From Erigeron canadensis (taxonomy: Eukaryota > Streptophyta > Magnoliopsida > Asterales > Asteraceae): 64,000 nucleotides of DNA. Positions 23,137 through 35,284 of the stretch are shown piece by piece. The position numbers and the translations under genes are program-made. How positions within the stretch are numbered: the stretch's first letter is position 1; the number at the start of each line of letters is the position of its first letter. Location: the NCBI RefSeq assembly GCF_010389155.1, contig NC_057764.1, positions 13,826,001 through 13,890,000 of the forward strand, written 5' to 3'. The notes beneath the pieces are model-generated. The model had not been told where the DNA came from. It searched no databases and saw nothing but the letters and a program-made list of their open reading frames with translations.

Positions 23137-24103
23137 TTATACCCGGAATATCAAAAATTTTCCATGCAAAGGCCTTTTATAGCCCTTGAAGACAGTAATA
23201 AGCCTAGATTTTTCATCCTCCATCAAGGAAGATGAAATGACAACAGGGAGGAAAGATGTACCTTCTAAGTATGCATACTCCAAATGATTCGGAAGTGGTT
23301 TGAGCTCCAAATCGGTAGGAGGGCTCTCAACCGAAGTAAGCACCCGTTTGCTTCTATCAACCATGATCTCTTCAAAAGATTCATCATCCGGTGGAGTTTC
23401 ATCAACGCTTAATGCCATGATTTCTTGCATCATCTCATCAACCATCTTCTGTTCTTCTTTATTAGGTTAACAAAGCTTGCCCATCCTTCATATCCAAGTA
23501 ATCCATGAGCCCTTTTTCCAAAGCATCCTCTTCTTCAACAACATCTATCCTGAAACAAGATTCATCACACGAGTAAGGATGTTTAAGAGCTCTATCAACA
23601 TTAAATACAACTCGGTCATCACCGACACCTAAAGAAATTTCCTTGGCCTTAACCCGGATGATAGCATCCGCGGTCATAAGGAATGGGCGGCCTAGGATGA
23701 GAGGTACATTGACGTCCGCCTCCATTTCTAATATAACAAAATCTATCAAGAAAATCATGTGTCCCACCTTAATCTGCAAATTTTCCGCTATCCCCATGGG
23801 ATATTGGAATGATCTATCTGCGAGCCTAATGCTCATGCGGGTCGGGGTCAATTCACCTAGGGGCAATTTCTTATAGACTGAGTAAGACATTAAATTAATG
23901 CTGGCACCAAGATCGGCCAATGCCTTATACAATTTAATTCCAAAAGAACAAGAAATAAGAAAACTCCCTGGATCTTCCAACTTAGGGGGTATCTCGTTCT
24001 TTATGATGGCGGAAACCTCGGCACTCATCACCGCCGTCTTGCCTTCTTCTAGCTTCTTCCTATCCGAAATGAGATCCTTGAGAAACTTTGCAAAGTTGGG
24101 CAT
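23137..24103 (-). pseudogene. Athila-like protease and linker
   Basis: The protease domain is recognised by ALADLGASINLMS, where the aspartate of the DLGA signature is the catalytic residue of retropepsin-like enzymes. It is followed by the family's LGRPFL motif. The open part runs 24103-23462, and a stop precedes the linker (23445-23137), which leads into RT. Confidence 0.8.
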
Positions 24104-24199
24104 ACCTGCAAGAAGATCAACTAACGGGACAGTAATGTTAACATTTGAATTAAATTAACAAACTTCTTGAAGTTCTCCTTGATCTTCCCCCTCTTCAAC

Positions 24200-26126
24200 C
24201 GTTGAGGAAACGGCACCTTCGGTTGTTAGGGCTTTACCGGAGGTGTCTCAACAGTAGGTTTCTCAACATTGCTAGACGGAACGGCCGGAGTCTTCACGGT
24301 CGGGCTCAGCTCCGTCTCGATCTTTTCATCAACAGTTCCTTCATCTTCAACCTGCACAAGAGGCGTAACAACCTTAGGGAAAGAATTTGTAGAGTCATAA
24401 GTTTTACCTGCTCTTGTTGTGATTGCGTTCACTTGTTCATTCCTAGCATTCGGATGGTTGTATTTAGCTCCTGATCCTTGGCTGTTCTGCTGAGGCTTAG
24501 GATTCTGCTGAGTTTTGCTCGGTAAGGTACCGGGCTGCCTGTTTGAAGTTCCTAGCCTTTCAAGTTTCACCTCAATATCCTGAAATGTTGCTTGAGTACT
24601 CTTCGAGCTCTGCTCAAGCTTATTAGCCAAACCATCCAATCTAGTAGTCATAGCATCTCATTGAGAGGCCATCTTCTCATTGGTAGCTTTCTAAGCACCT
24701 ACCAAATCCTTCATGATATCTCTCAATTCAGCATTCGCATTCTGCTGATTGTTGAACCTACTAAACCTGCTTCCACTAAAACCAGAATTATTAGCATTAA
24801 AGTTAGATGAAGTAAAAGAAGTACCTAATGACCGGTTTTGATAACCGGTATTCTGATTAAAGTTCCTTGCTGATTCTGGACATAGTTGACTTCTTGAGCC
24901 GGTTTATCCGGGCAATCCTCTGAATAATGCATGTCTCCACAGTAGTCACACCCATCAGCAATTACCTTAACATCCTTTTCAATGCTTTTGAATCTCACGT
25001 CTTCGTTGTCAAACCTCTCGTTCATCTGCTTTGTGAGGGCTTTGACTTCAGCAACCAAACTTGATTATTCACTACTCTCCAGCTTTGCCACAGTCTTACC
25101 ACCAGTTCTCTTACTTACAAGTTCTTCACGATCCGAAAACTCCTTAGCCATATCATCTAGGATTTTGTAACCCTCAGCCGGGGTCACACTACCCCCAAAT
25201 GCCCCAACCAGTTCCCTTCCTTCGAGTTCTCTTGAGCAAACCGTCATAAAAGATTTCAACCACTGCTTCTGTGTTCAGATTATTTCCTGGACAATTCCTG
25301 ATCATCTCCTAATACCGTTTCCAAGCATCTACTACATCTTCCCCTGGATCTTGAGTGAATGACCGGATCTTGTTTTCCAACTGTCTTTGAGTCCTTATAG
25401 AATAGAACTCATCAATAAACCCAACACGAAGCTCATCCCAAGTGGTATACAAATCATCTGATTGTTCCTTGAGCCACGCCTTAGCTCCTCCACATAAAGT
25501 GAGTGGAAAGAGCTCAAGCTTCACATTATCATCTTGGTTTGCGCCATAGTGGTAAAACCTACAAATTTTCTCAAATCTCTCTAAGTAGCCATACGGATCA
25601 TTGTTAGTCACCCCATCAAACTTCTCTTCCTCCACACTTTTCAAATGACTTTCTTTGAGAGAAAAGTTAACTCCGGTGGTTGGAAGGCGAATAGGAGTAC
25701 CCCTATTAGTGGGTACATTTCTCCTATGGTCACCATAAAGATGGTTGTTGGGGTTTACCGGTTCTTGATCACCCATTCTCCTTACTTTAACTGGTTGATT
25801 TACTTGAATATTTGCTTGAGGAATTTCTGTTGAATCCGGTTTATGAGTTTTATCCTGATTATCTTCTTCCTCTGAGCTGTCACCAGTTTTGAACAAACCA
25901 CTACCTTCGGAGAATTTAGAACTTAAGTGAACCTCGGATGTTGACCTTTCTTTGAGTAATGTTGATCCAAGTCTACGTCCGGGTGGTCACTGTTTTCGGT
26001 ACCTGAATCTATTTTGTCGGTGTTTGAGGGCTCCGTGTTGTTTGATCTAAGTAAGCGTCTTCTGGCTTTCCCTGGATTAGATTGAGGACTAAGCAAGGGT
26101 CTACCAGAGGCTCTTGTGTCCATCAA
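24200..26126 (-). pseudogene. Athila-like gag
   Basis: The first ATG at 26126 begins MDTRASGRPLL, after AGGTG. The capsid-like retrotransposon gag domain lies at about 25730-25310 (EKFDGVTNNDPYGYLERFEKI...TTWDELRVGFIDEF). A CCHC-type zinc knuckle follows near 24950 (CDYCGDMHYSEDC, with three rather than four residues before the His). The C-terminal part (24651-24226) is rich in Pro/Val/Glu and Gln. Stops at 25923, 25309-25311 (TAG where the flanking sense suggests CAG) and around 25065 break the frame. Confidence 0.8.
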
Positions 26127-26290
26127 CTAGAAAGCACCTGCACACGCACCACAAGAAATACCGTTAACCGCACCAGAAACTAACAACACAAAACTAAAAC
26201 AAAAATAAAATGTATCTATTACAAACAAATAACTTCCTCACAAATGAATGCAAGGAAGGATCGAATCACAAAACTAACAACTACTTAATA

Positions 26291-26763
26291 TGTGAAATCT
26301 AGTAATAAAATTTATAAACACGAATTACCAAAAGACTGACTACTACACACTCACAGGCAGTGTACCTGATCGCATGCAATATAGTATAAACTGGTAAGCC
26401 GAGATCGTTCACAAAGACTTTTATAAGCATTTGTAACAATTAAGTGATTCAAGTAAAAAACGGGGGGATTTTGTGGCTGAATTGCCACGTTGCAAGCAGT
26501 TAGTCAGAAAAAGTTAGTAATCCCCCAGGATTAATCGAAAGAAGAGTTTGGTGTTTAAAACAAGAATTTAAAGGTCACCCATCTTGATTTCGCTCGAAAA
26601 CATGTTAAGATTGCACATTTGATGAAGGTCAAATTCAATTAGTGATTAAATGACCGAGACTCAAATTAATCTCCAACCCCATACCCCTCAAGTTTACAAC
26701 TTATTTGACTCTCTTGTATAAACTAGTTTCATTATTAAGACCGGTACCCCGAGATGCCTTTTT
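26291..26763 (-). repeat. 5' LTR of the Athila-like element (inner 473 bp only)
   Basis: It matches 13890-14362 with scattered differences, then diverges abruptly after GCCTTTTT at 26763. The missing ~1 kb would be the outer (5') part of the LTR, including the palindrome and W-box clusters. Copia-2 sequence starts at the break. Confidence 0.8.
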
Positions 26764-27032
26764 ATAGTGGACCATTAAGAGATTTAATGTTGCAATGTCC
26801 ACCCCAGAAGCTGCACAAACTTCCTTTTTGATCTTTTCTTTTTAGCACCGTGAGGCACTAAGTCCTCAACAATGGGTCTTTTAGAGGTGGATTTTGATTA
26901 AGTTAACGAGGGTGTGGCTAGAGACGTTGTGGCCAACTCTTCACCCTCTTTTATGGGAGAAGAAGATTGAAAAGATTTGGAAGAGTTTTAGGGTTCAGAA
27001 GCATGTGTACCTGAGTCCCCCTGATTGGCAGA

Positions 27033-27990
27033 TTAAGTATCTGACTCAGATCGCGTCCAAGAAGGGATAGCTTCCTCAAGTGCTTCTTGTTTCCTTTCTC
27101 TTTGCTTGCAGAAATCAAGGTAAATCTGCATTGCTTGGGTCAGACCCTGCGTAGTTACCTTGGGACTCTTGAAAATGTTATTCTTTATGGTCTTACATTC
27201 CACAGTCTGACCAGTTACCAAACTGAAATCATTATCGTGTATGGCCTCAATAATGAGTGCAAGAATCCTACCATAAGCTACAGTAGGACCTTTCTTATTG
27301 ACTCGACCAACTAAGTCTCTGAATATAACTGCAGCAAAATCTATTCTGGTCATAGTGACCATAGCATGAAAAATCTGCATCCCTAATTGATTTGGTTGAT
27401 CAAAACTGCCTGTTTTAATTTGTAAACATTTAGATATTGTGCTCAATAGGTAATTCCAAATTCCAGTTAAAAATTTCATTTTAACTACGGAAGCCAATGG
27501 ACCAGTGTAATCAACATTTTGCAAAACAGCTTTGGTTTCAGTGTGAGACACAACACTTTCATAAATGTCATCAGGCATGTAAAACTCAAATGCAGACCTA
27601 ATCCTCTGTAAAGAAATGTGAATCTTTGTCTTACCGTTGAGGATTGTGCCAAAGATTGCAGGATCTCCCTTTTTGTTCTGCCTACATTGCAGCTTGCCCA
27701 AAATTCATATAAAAGATCCTTGAAAACCCTATCTTGTTTTTCAATTAACACCTTACCAAAAGGATGGTACCACAAAAATGCAACAATATCATCATATCCT
27801 TCTGCCCAAGAAGGAAGGTGAATATTGGCAGAAACGAGACTACCAATCTTGATTTTACTTGTATCAAGATCAGTTGGGAAAACCACTACATCAGGCACCA
27901 CCACATAAGGTGTCAGCTTATTCACTCTTACTCCAATTCAGAAGAAGATCTAGATTGAGTATTGTTCACAGAAATAGATGATGAAGCCAT
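27033..27990 (-). pseudogene. Extra ORF of copia-2 (truncated)
   Basis: An ATG at 27990-27988 begins MASSSISVNN. Stops and a frameshift interrupt the first 25 codons, then the frame resumes as KLTPYVVVPDVVVFP. After another shift near 27690 it runs open to 27033. Features shared with the copia-1 extra ORF are an FW(A/Y) patch, then a helical stretch ending in DFA-x-I, and GR-x-L-x-L-I. It is a distant homologue in the same position after pol. The function of these ORFs is unknown; they are sometimes called env-like. A TATATAT box lies 121-127 bp upstream of the ATG. Confidence 0.6.
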
Positions 27991-28110
27991 TTGTAAAACA
28001 TTTTTTAGAAGAAAAAATTAAAAAGCAATAAAACAGTTTTCAGATTAGAGATAAAAAGAGTTGATTTTAGAAAATTGAATAAGTGATTTGGGCAATAGGT
28101 TAAAATGATA

Positions 28111-28117
28111 ATATATA
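28111..28117 (-). promoter_or_regulatory. TATA-like box before the copia-2 extra ORF
   Basis: The minus strand reads TATATAT about 121-127 bp upstream of the ATG at 27990. The region is AT-rich, so alone it is weak. The copia-1 extra ORF has a better box at a similar distance. Confidence 0.35.
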
Positions 28118-28567
28118 CTTTTTTCAAAATAACTGTTTGGAAAAGTAAGAAAGAGAAAGAAAATGATTGGAGAAAGGACAAGTAGTAGAGTTACTTTTTC
28201 TGTAACCGGTTGTAAAATCCACAAGTGTCATACTCCAATAGGGTCAAGAAATAAACTAAACAAAATAAAGTAAATAATTCGCATTGAGATATTTAAAAAC
28301 AAAAATCACCTAGAAGCTGGGTCAGACTTGGCTTACCCTCTTTTATTTGAAAATATACCAAGTATGAAAGGGTAGTCTGTGTCAGACACAACTTACCCTC
28401 AAAATTAAGGAAAATTCTAAAGGATCAGATATGTTATCACTTAGCTCACTGCCTTTTACATGTTTAGCATACCTAGTTTGCTTCTGAGATAGTTGAACCT
28501 TGATTCCTAATGAAATGATATCTTATATCAATGTGCTTAGTCCTTGAGTGAAGTAAAGGATTGTTTG

Positions 28568-29532
28568 TGTTAGGACCAGTTTTGACTAAAACTGGCTAGT
28601 CTCCAGTTGTATCTGGAGACCAGAAGATTTGTTCAAAAATATATTGAAGTCTAGTTGCAACGTATAGTTAATGCAACTGAAGACTTCCTCCAGTTGAGAT
28701 CTGATCAGAACCGAAGACTTTCCAATTGACATCGAAGACAACAAGTGGAAGATAGAGAATGACGATGGCAGCGAAGCCTAGTTGGCATTCTACATAGATA
28801 GAAACTGGAGAATATCAGTCTAAAGCCTTTACAATGCTTTACACTGTTTACGAGGAACACCTTTTTGCTTTATGTAGCTTTATACAGACAATATCATCTG
28901 TCTATGATTAAAGTACAAAAGTGCAAAAGTGCATAAAGCAGGTTGGATAAAGTAACATCTTGACTTACCTTATCAAGCATTTCAAAGGAACTCACCTAGT
29001 TTCCTTGAATGCTGTCAACCATATCTATACGACAAAGTTGGAATCCCAATGCCAACTTTGTCTATAAATAGAGGTCTTTGCACAACAAGAATATAACTTT
29101 GCATATTCAGACTTTTGCAATATTCTTGGTGTACTTGTGCAATATTCTCTCAATCGTAAAAGGGAACACTTAACTTTATGTATTTCGATTGTGTAAGAGA
29201 ACTTCCAAGTATAGATCATTTTTATTTCATAGGTTGTTAGGATATTTACATTTATGTATTATCTTGGTTCTGCAACAACCTTGTATTTTATTTAGCATCA
29301 ATAAAGAAAATACATTTGAAAATTAGAACTTGGTCTCATCATTCTTACTTTGTTGTATTTACTTATTGCATTGTCGTTTCCTTATTGTCACCTGCTAATT
29401 AATCTAACTAAGGACTTGATATATATTCATTGTAACTGGTCGTCTCCAGTTCAGTGTTTATATTGCAAAGAAATCTCACCATTGACATAGAGATGTCTTC
29501 AGTTAGTACCATCTCTTAAGTTAGGACTTATA
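28568..29532 (+). repeat. 5' LTR of copia-1
   Basis: It starts TGTTAGGACC and ends ACTTATA, two bases before the primer-binding site. TATAAATA lies at 29063-29070, followed by an AATAAA-like signal near 29297. It aligns with 46370-47336 throughout, with roughly a dozen differences in the first 180 bases by eye, so the insertion is not recent. An 8 bp stem GTCTCCAG/CTGGAGAC (28599-28620) is intact here and broken in the 3' LTR. Confidence 0.9.
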
Positions 29533-29534
29533 AG

Positions 29535-29546
29535 TGGTATCAGAGC
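29535..29546 (+). other. Primer-binding site of copia-1 (initiator Met tRNA)
   Basis: TGGTATCAGAGC is complementary to the 3' end of plant initiator methionine tRNA, the usual Ty1/copia primer. It sits two bases inside the LTR end. Confidence 0.9.
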
Positions 29547-29579
29547 AGAAAGCTAACATAATTGCCTAGATCTGCTAAG

Positions 29580-31814
29580 ATGTCTAATACTGAAGGTGAG
29601 GATGGTTCTGGTCATGATGAAAACATTAATGTTAACAATACTGTACCTAATCAAACTGTTAATACCAATCCTCCTCCACCTCCTCCTAATGCCCCCAACC
29701 ACGTCCATGTCCATCACTCAAATACTCCTTTTCCCAAATTTGATGGGAACGGTGAAACATTTGGGACATGGAAGGCCAGAATGCTGCTGCATTTTGGTGG
29801 GATAGGTATATGTTGAAAATCCTTAAGGATGGACCTTATATACCCATGTCTCTCGGGGTAAGTCCTCTTCTTGATCCAACTGGAAGAAGAGGCTCTAGAG
29901 AAAAACCAGAAGACCACTGGTTAGATGAGGATCTTAGACTGGTAGACTTGGATACCAGACTGAAAAACATGATCCTTGCTGTTGTTCCTGAAGACTTAAT
30001 TCCAACACTTGTGTTGTTTCCTAGTGCCAAGGCAATATGGGACGAATTGGTCATTCAGTTTGAAGGAGGTGACAATACCATTGTCACTAGAAAAGTTTCC
30101 TTAAACAAGAAGTATGAATCCTTCTTTGCTCTACCTAATGAGATTCTAACTGGTACATATACCAGATTTACTAGCCTTATCAATCAGTTGAGAGGGTTGG
30201 GTATTGAAAAAGACAAGGACATCCTTCTTGAGAAATTCTGTGATATTCTTCCATCTAAATGGGAAAATATGATTCTTGTACTAAGACATGATAAAACCCT
30301 GCACAGTCACACTCTTGCATCCCTCTATGGAGCTTTTAGATTCACTGAGGATAACAATGCTGCAAGACTTGTGGCTGAACAGGATGCCATAAACCATGCC
30401 CAAAGTTCCAAGGTAACCAGTTTCACTGGACAACCTTGTGCTACTTTAATTTATGCTGAGAATGTCCAGTTACATTCTATGAAGTAGATGTTAAGCAATT
30501 TGCTGAACTTTGGTTTGACCACTGAGGCCTATGTTGGTTGTAATGAAACTGACGATGATGATCTGGTAGCCATGATTGCCAAGACCTTTAATAGGTTTAA
30601 GCATAAATCTAATCGATTTAATGGTTCCAACAATGCTTCTAACTCCAACTCTCTGGACAAGGCCAATCTTACTTGCTATAAGTGTGGTAAGAAAGGTCAC
30701 TTTATGAAGGAATGCAGATCTAGTCAATTGAACAATCAATCTGGTCCCCTTGTCCCAAATTATAATGTGCCTGATGATAAATATAAAGCTAAATTTAAGA
30801 AGCTTAAGGCACAAATTGCCCTCTTGTCTCTTGAAAAAGAAAAAGAAAAGAATAAATGCATGATGGCAAGCACTGAAGGGAAGTGGGAACTCTGTGATGA
30901 TTCATATGATGATGAGAAAGAGATTAGAGATATGTGTTTTATGGCACTAGAAGATCAACAGCAACATCTAGTGAAGATGATGTCATTGCAGGAAGATGTG
31001 TGGACATCATTCTGAAAAAGGTATGTGATTATGATAAGCAGGATGACCCTGAATTGAAACTGGACATTGCTGAATCACTCAATGGTGATTTATTGTTTGT
31101 AGAAACTGTTAGAACTGATAGTGAAAGATATCTGGAAACAATTTTAACTGAATTAAATAATGTGAAACCCTAGTTGAATGACTTGCAGAGTGTCCAGTTG
31201 GCTCTAAAAGAGTCAGTTTTGAAAATTGAAGCTTTAAAACTTGAAAATCAAGGTTTAAAATCTGATCTTGAGAAAGAAAAAATGATTATCAAGTCCTGGG
31301 TAAAAGCATCTGGGAAGAATTATGATGCTTTATCAAGAACAATTGATGCCCAAAAGAATGCATGGAAATCTGGAGATCTTCAAATGGCAGCTGCCATACC
31401 AGATCTCCATGCATTGCCTTCATCTCTTCAAGTTGAAACTGCTTATGATCAACCTAATAACTTCAAAACTGAATCTGTTGAAATCACCCTGTTGAAGTTA
31501 AAACTAGAGTAAATCAGGCTAAAGCTCCAGTTAAAAAGGTTGCTTGTGAAAAGCCTTTACCTCAAAAGTCATAGGAGCCCAAGAATCCTAAGACAAAGAA
31601 TCAAACTGAACCTAAGTCCAAGGTTCAGGTGTCTGTTGAAAATGATATTTTGCTGAAACTAGACAGTCAACTCCAACTTTTGTCTAGGCAGGTTCAGAGT
31701 TGTTCTGCCAGAATCAAAAATCTGGAAGGAGCCTCTTCTCCTTCAGTTGAAAAGCTAAGTGTCAAAACCCCTTCCAAGTCTAAACAAAAAATAAAAGGCT
31801 CCACCTGGAACTAA
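29580..31814 (+). pseudogene. Copia-1 gag with long C-terminal coil
   Basis: The ATG at 29580 starts MSNTEGEDG, then a Pro-run and the gag fold (FPKFDGNGETFGTWKARM, later AIWDELVIQFEGGDNT). A frameshift near 29805 and a TAG at 30485-30487 break it. The zinc knuckle CYKCGKKGHFMKEC (CX2CX4HX4C) lies near 30676-30717. Downstream (30934-31814) is a charged, heptad-like region with further shifts, of the kind seen between gag and pol in long copia elements. In intact relatives it forms the particle and binds RNA. Confidence 0.85.
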
Positions 31815-32037
31815 AACTAAAAATAAAAAGGGAAACAAATACCAAGTACCAATTGTTTTTACTCATGGATCTGAAGCAACTGGACAAGCTCCAGATTCAG
31901 CCTCCAGTTCCACCTCTCAACAATAAACTGTGACTTCTCAGGTGAAGTCCAGTGAACCCATCAAGAAAAGATGGGTTCACAAAAACAACTAATGAGTTTG
32001 TGGGTGTGTAGGGTGATCGAAAGAGTTCACTGTCCAA

Positions 32038-33709
32038 GATGGACCGACAGTGACTTTTGGTAATGATGGTAGTGGAAAAACTGAAGGATATGGTGTGCTT
32101 AACAATGGATAAGTCAAATTCACTAAAGTTGCATTTGTAAATGGTTTGAAATATAATCTGATCAGTGTAAGTCAACTGTGTGATGATGGCTTCAGAGTTC
32201 TGTTTGATGTTGCACAGGGCACCATTTTTAACAAGGATTGGCAAGTGGTAATGATTGCTCCAAGAAAGGGAAATGTGTACATCATGGATATGGAACCTGC
32301 TCCAAAAGAGCATTGTTTCTATACCAAGGCTGATGAGGACACCAACTGGTTATGGCACAAGAGACTATCCCATCTAAATTTCAAAAATATTAATAAGTTG
32401 TCTCGTAAACAATTAGCAGATGGGATACCTCTTATTTCCTTCAAGAAAGAAAATCCATGTACAGGGTGTGAGATGGGCAAGCAGAAAAGAGCCAGTTTTA
32501 AAGCCAGGCAAAACTTTAGTATCACTGAACCTTTTCACATGCTTCATATGGATCTATTTGGTCCATTGAATGTTCAAACTAGAGCTGGAAAGCGTTATGC
32601 TCTAGTTGTGGTTGATGAATTCACCAGATACTGTTGGGTGATATTCCTCAGATCTAAAAGTGATGCAACTGCTGAAATCATCTCACTCATCAAAAGAATT
32701 GAACTCAAGTATACTCAAAAAGTGTGTCAATTAAGAAGTGATAATGGTACAGAATTTCAGAATAAAGTACATGGAATCATTTTGCAATGACACTGACATT
32801 TCTCAAAACTTTTCTTCAGCTCACTCTCCAGAGCAAAATGGTGTTGTTGAAAGGAAGAATCGTCCTTTGATAGAAGCTGCAAGAAGTATGCTATCTGAAT
32901 CTGGTCTTCCCACCAGTTTTTGGGCTGAAGCAGTGGCAACAGCTTGTCACACCCAAAACAGGTATGTTTACATTAAAAGACACAAGAAGACTGCCTATGA
33001 AGTGCTCAGGAATCGTAAGCCAAATATTGGTTATTTCCATGTATTTAGCTGTCCAGTTTACATTTTAAACGATTCTAGTCAGCTTGGGAAGTTTGATGCT
33101 AAAGCTGATGAAGGAGTATCTGTAGGTTATTCAGATATTCGCAAAGCCTTTAGAGTTTATAATTATAGACTCCAAAAGGTCCATGAATCAATTCATGTCA
33201 CATTTGATGAATCAAATGATGCAATCAACAGAAGGCCAAATCTTGATATTTCTCAAGTTTTTCCATTTGATTTTGGTGTATCTGATCCATTTCATCATTC
33301 AGTTACTACACCAAGAGATGTTTCCAGTCACAAAGACTTGGAACCAGTTAAGAAGACAACTAGTGACACTTCATTTTATCCTTCCATCAGTTTTAATTTA
33401 CCACAAAAACTGGTGATTGGATCTGATGTTCGTGCCACTCTAGTATCAGAACCAGTTCAGACTCAAAATTCTCTAGTTGTTCAAGAAATGCCTTCAACTA
33501 AAGAATTCCACGATGCAAATCGTGATCTCATTGACTCTGATGAGGATGTTGAAGAAGTCTGGACTGATCCTCCTCCAGTTTCAACAACTGTGGAGGTTCC
33601 TCAGGTTACTTGCATTGATATTGTTATACACCAACCTAGTCAATACACTAAATGGACACAAGCGCATCCAATTGAGCAGATAATTGGAGATCCAAGTAGT
33701 GGGGTTTAG
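32038..33709 (+). pseudogene. Copia-1 protease remnant and integrase
   Basis: Only the C-terminal protease part is present (TVTFGNDGSGKTEGYG, then GLKYNLISVSQLC). The Asp-Ser/Thr-Gly active site that should precede it is absent; stops fill 31990-32035. Integrase follows: zinc-binding WHKRLSH...CTGCEMGK, then core residues in MDLFGP, RSDNGTEF and EQNGVVERKN. A frameshift near 32765 separates the last two. The frame ends at a TAG at 33707-33709, before RT. Confidence 0.85.
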
Positions 33710-33736
33710 ACTAGAAGAGCCACAAGTGAACAATGC

Positions 33737-35284
33737 TTGAACGTCACCTTCTCATCACTGATTGAACCAAAGAAGATTGACGAGGCTATGGCAGACCCAA
33801 GCTGGGTAGAAGCAATGCAAGAAGAGCTTATCCAGTTTGAGAGGAACAATGTGTGGGAACTTGTTTCTTGTCCACCAGGGTTGAAGAAGGAACCTATTGG
33901 TACAAGATGGGTTTACCGAAACAAGATGGATGAAGATGGCAATGTTGTTAGAAACAAAGCCAGATTGGTTGCCAAGGGTTATTGTCAAGCAGAAGGTGTT
34001 GATTTTGATGAGACTTTTGCTCCAGTTGCAAGACTTGAAGCCATACGAATTTTCTTGGCTTATGCAGCCCATCTGCAATTCAAAGTCTACCAGATGGATG
34101 TTAAAAGTGCGTTTCTAAATGGAACATTGGAAGAATAAGTGTATGCTAAGCAGACTCCAGGCTTCATTGATGAGAAGCATCCTCACTGGGTATATAGACC
34201 GAACAAAGCATTGTATGGTCTTAGACAAGCCCCAGAGCTTGGTATGACACTTTAACCAAACATCTTCTTAAACATGGTTTTCAAAGAGGTGCAATAGATG
34301 ATACCTTGTTTAACTTGAAAGAAAAAGGTAATATCTTACTGGTACAAATTTATGTTGATGAAAATTATATTTGGGTCAACTGATGATGCAATGTGTAAGA
34401 AATTTTCAAAAATCATGTCTACTTGAGTTTAATGGGAGAATTAACGTTTTTCTTAGGTTTACAAATTAAACAAACCATGGATGGTATTTTTATTAACCAA
34501 GAAAAATATTTCAGAGATTTGTTAAGAAAATAGAAATTTGATTCAATCCCATCGAAAAACACACACATTGCAGCACCTTTGAATTTGGTTTCTGACCCAA
34601 ATGGAAAACCAGTAAACCAAAAAGAATACCGTGGAATGGTTGGTTCATTGATGTACTACTGCAAGTCGACCAGATATAATGTTTGCAACATGTTTATGTG
34701 CCAGATTTCAGGCTAACCTAAAAGAATCACATTTACATGCTGTCAAGCGCATTTTTAGGTACCTGAAAGGGTGCCCTAGCCTTGGTCTTTGGTATCCCAA
34801 AGACTCGGGGTTAGATCTAATGGGTTATTCAGATTCAGATCATGCAGGTTGTAAGATAGATAGAAAGTCTACAACTGGTGGTTATCATTTCCTAGGAGGA
34901 AAGCTGGTGAGTTGGACCAGCAAGAAGCAAACCTCAGTTTCTATGTCCACTGCTGAAGCAGAGTAAATTTCTGCGGCTAGTTATTGTGCCCAGATTCTCT
35001 GGATCAAAAACCAGTTACTAGATTATGGTCAAAAATATACAAGGACCCCAATCTTTTGTGACAACACCAGTGCAATTGCTATTTCTCACAACCCAGTGAT
35101 GCACTCTAGAACAAAACACATTGACATCAGGTATCATTTTATTCGTGATCATGTTATGAAAGAAGACATTGAAATTCATTTCATTCCCATTGATAAATAG
35201 TTAGCTGATGTTTTTACAAAACCTCTTGATGAGAAAACTTTTAAACATCTCATCAGCGAACTGGGTATGTTAAATCCTTATTAA
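33737..35284 (+). pseudogene. Copia-1 reverse transcriptase and RNase H
   Basis: RT starts near [12 protein letters not shown] and includes [23 protein letters not shown] and [16 protein letters not shown] interrupts at 34136-34138. The catalytic YVDD region near 34351 is damaged by a frameshift (reads YVDEN). RNase H (GYSDSDHAGCKIDRKSTTGG...STAEAE) has TAA after AEAE at 34964-34966. It continues as CDNTSAIAISHNPVMHSRTKHIDIRYHFIRD, ending at MLNPY near 35284. Confidence 0.88.

Larger units (their letters stand above)
13890..26763 (-). mobile_element. Athila-like Ty3/gypsy LTR retrotransposon, truncated at its 5' LTR
   Basis: In the coding (minus) direction it runs from a partial 5' LTR (26763-26291) through gag, protease, RT, RNase H, integrase and an extra downstream ORF to a polypurine tract and a full 3' LTR (15369-13890). 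The pol order (integrase after RNase H) is Ty3/gypsy. The ~1.5 kb LTR, integrase sequence style and ORF after pol point to the Athila lineage by family knowledge. Stops and frameshifts interrupt every major domain, so it is dead as a coding unit. The 5' LTR is cut about 473 bp from its inner end, where copia-2 sequence begins. I could not identify a convincing primer-binding site next to the 5' LTR. Confidence 0.85.
26764..28567 (-). mobile_element. Copia-2, 3' piece (RNase H end and extra ORF)
   Basis: The minus strand from 28567 reads the end of a copia RNase H (NPLLHSRTKHIDIRYHFIRNQG). It then continues to the pol terminus (GMLN near 28470, after an internal deletion) and an extra ORF. Its 5' continuation lies on the far side of copia-1 at 47337. 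The piece ends at the Athila LTR break, inside the extra ORF, so the 3' end of copia-2 is missing. Confidence 0.8.

Noticed and set aside
26163..26290. Athila-type Asp-tRNA primer-binding site next to the 5' LTR
   Set aside because: The bases just inside the LTR (minus strand TATTAAGTAGTTG) do not match a tRNA 3' end I can recognise.
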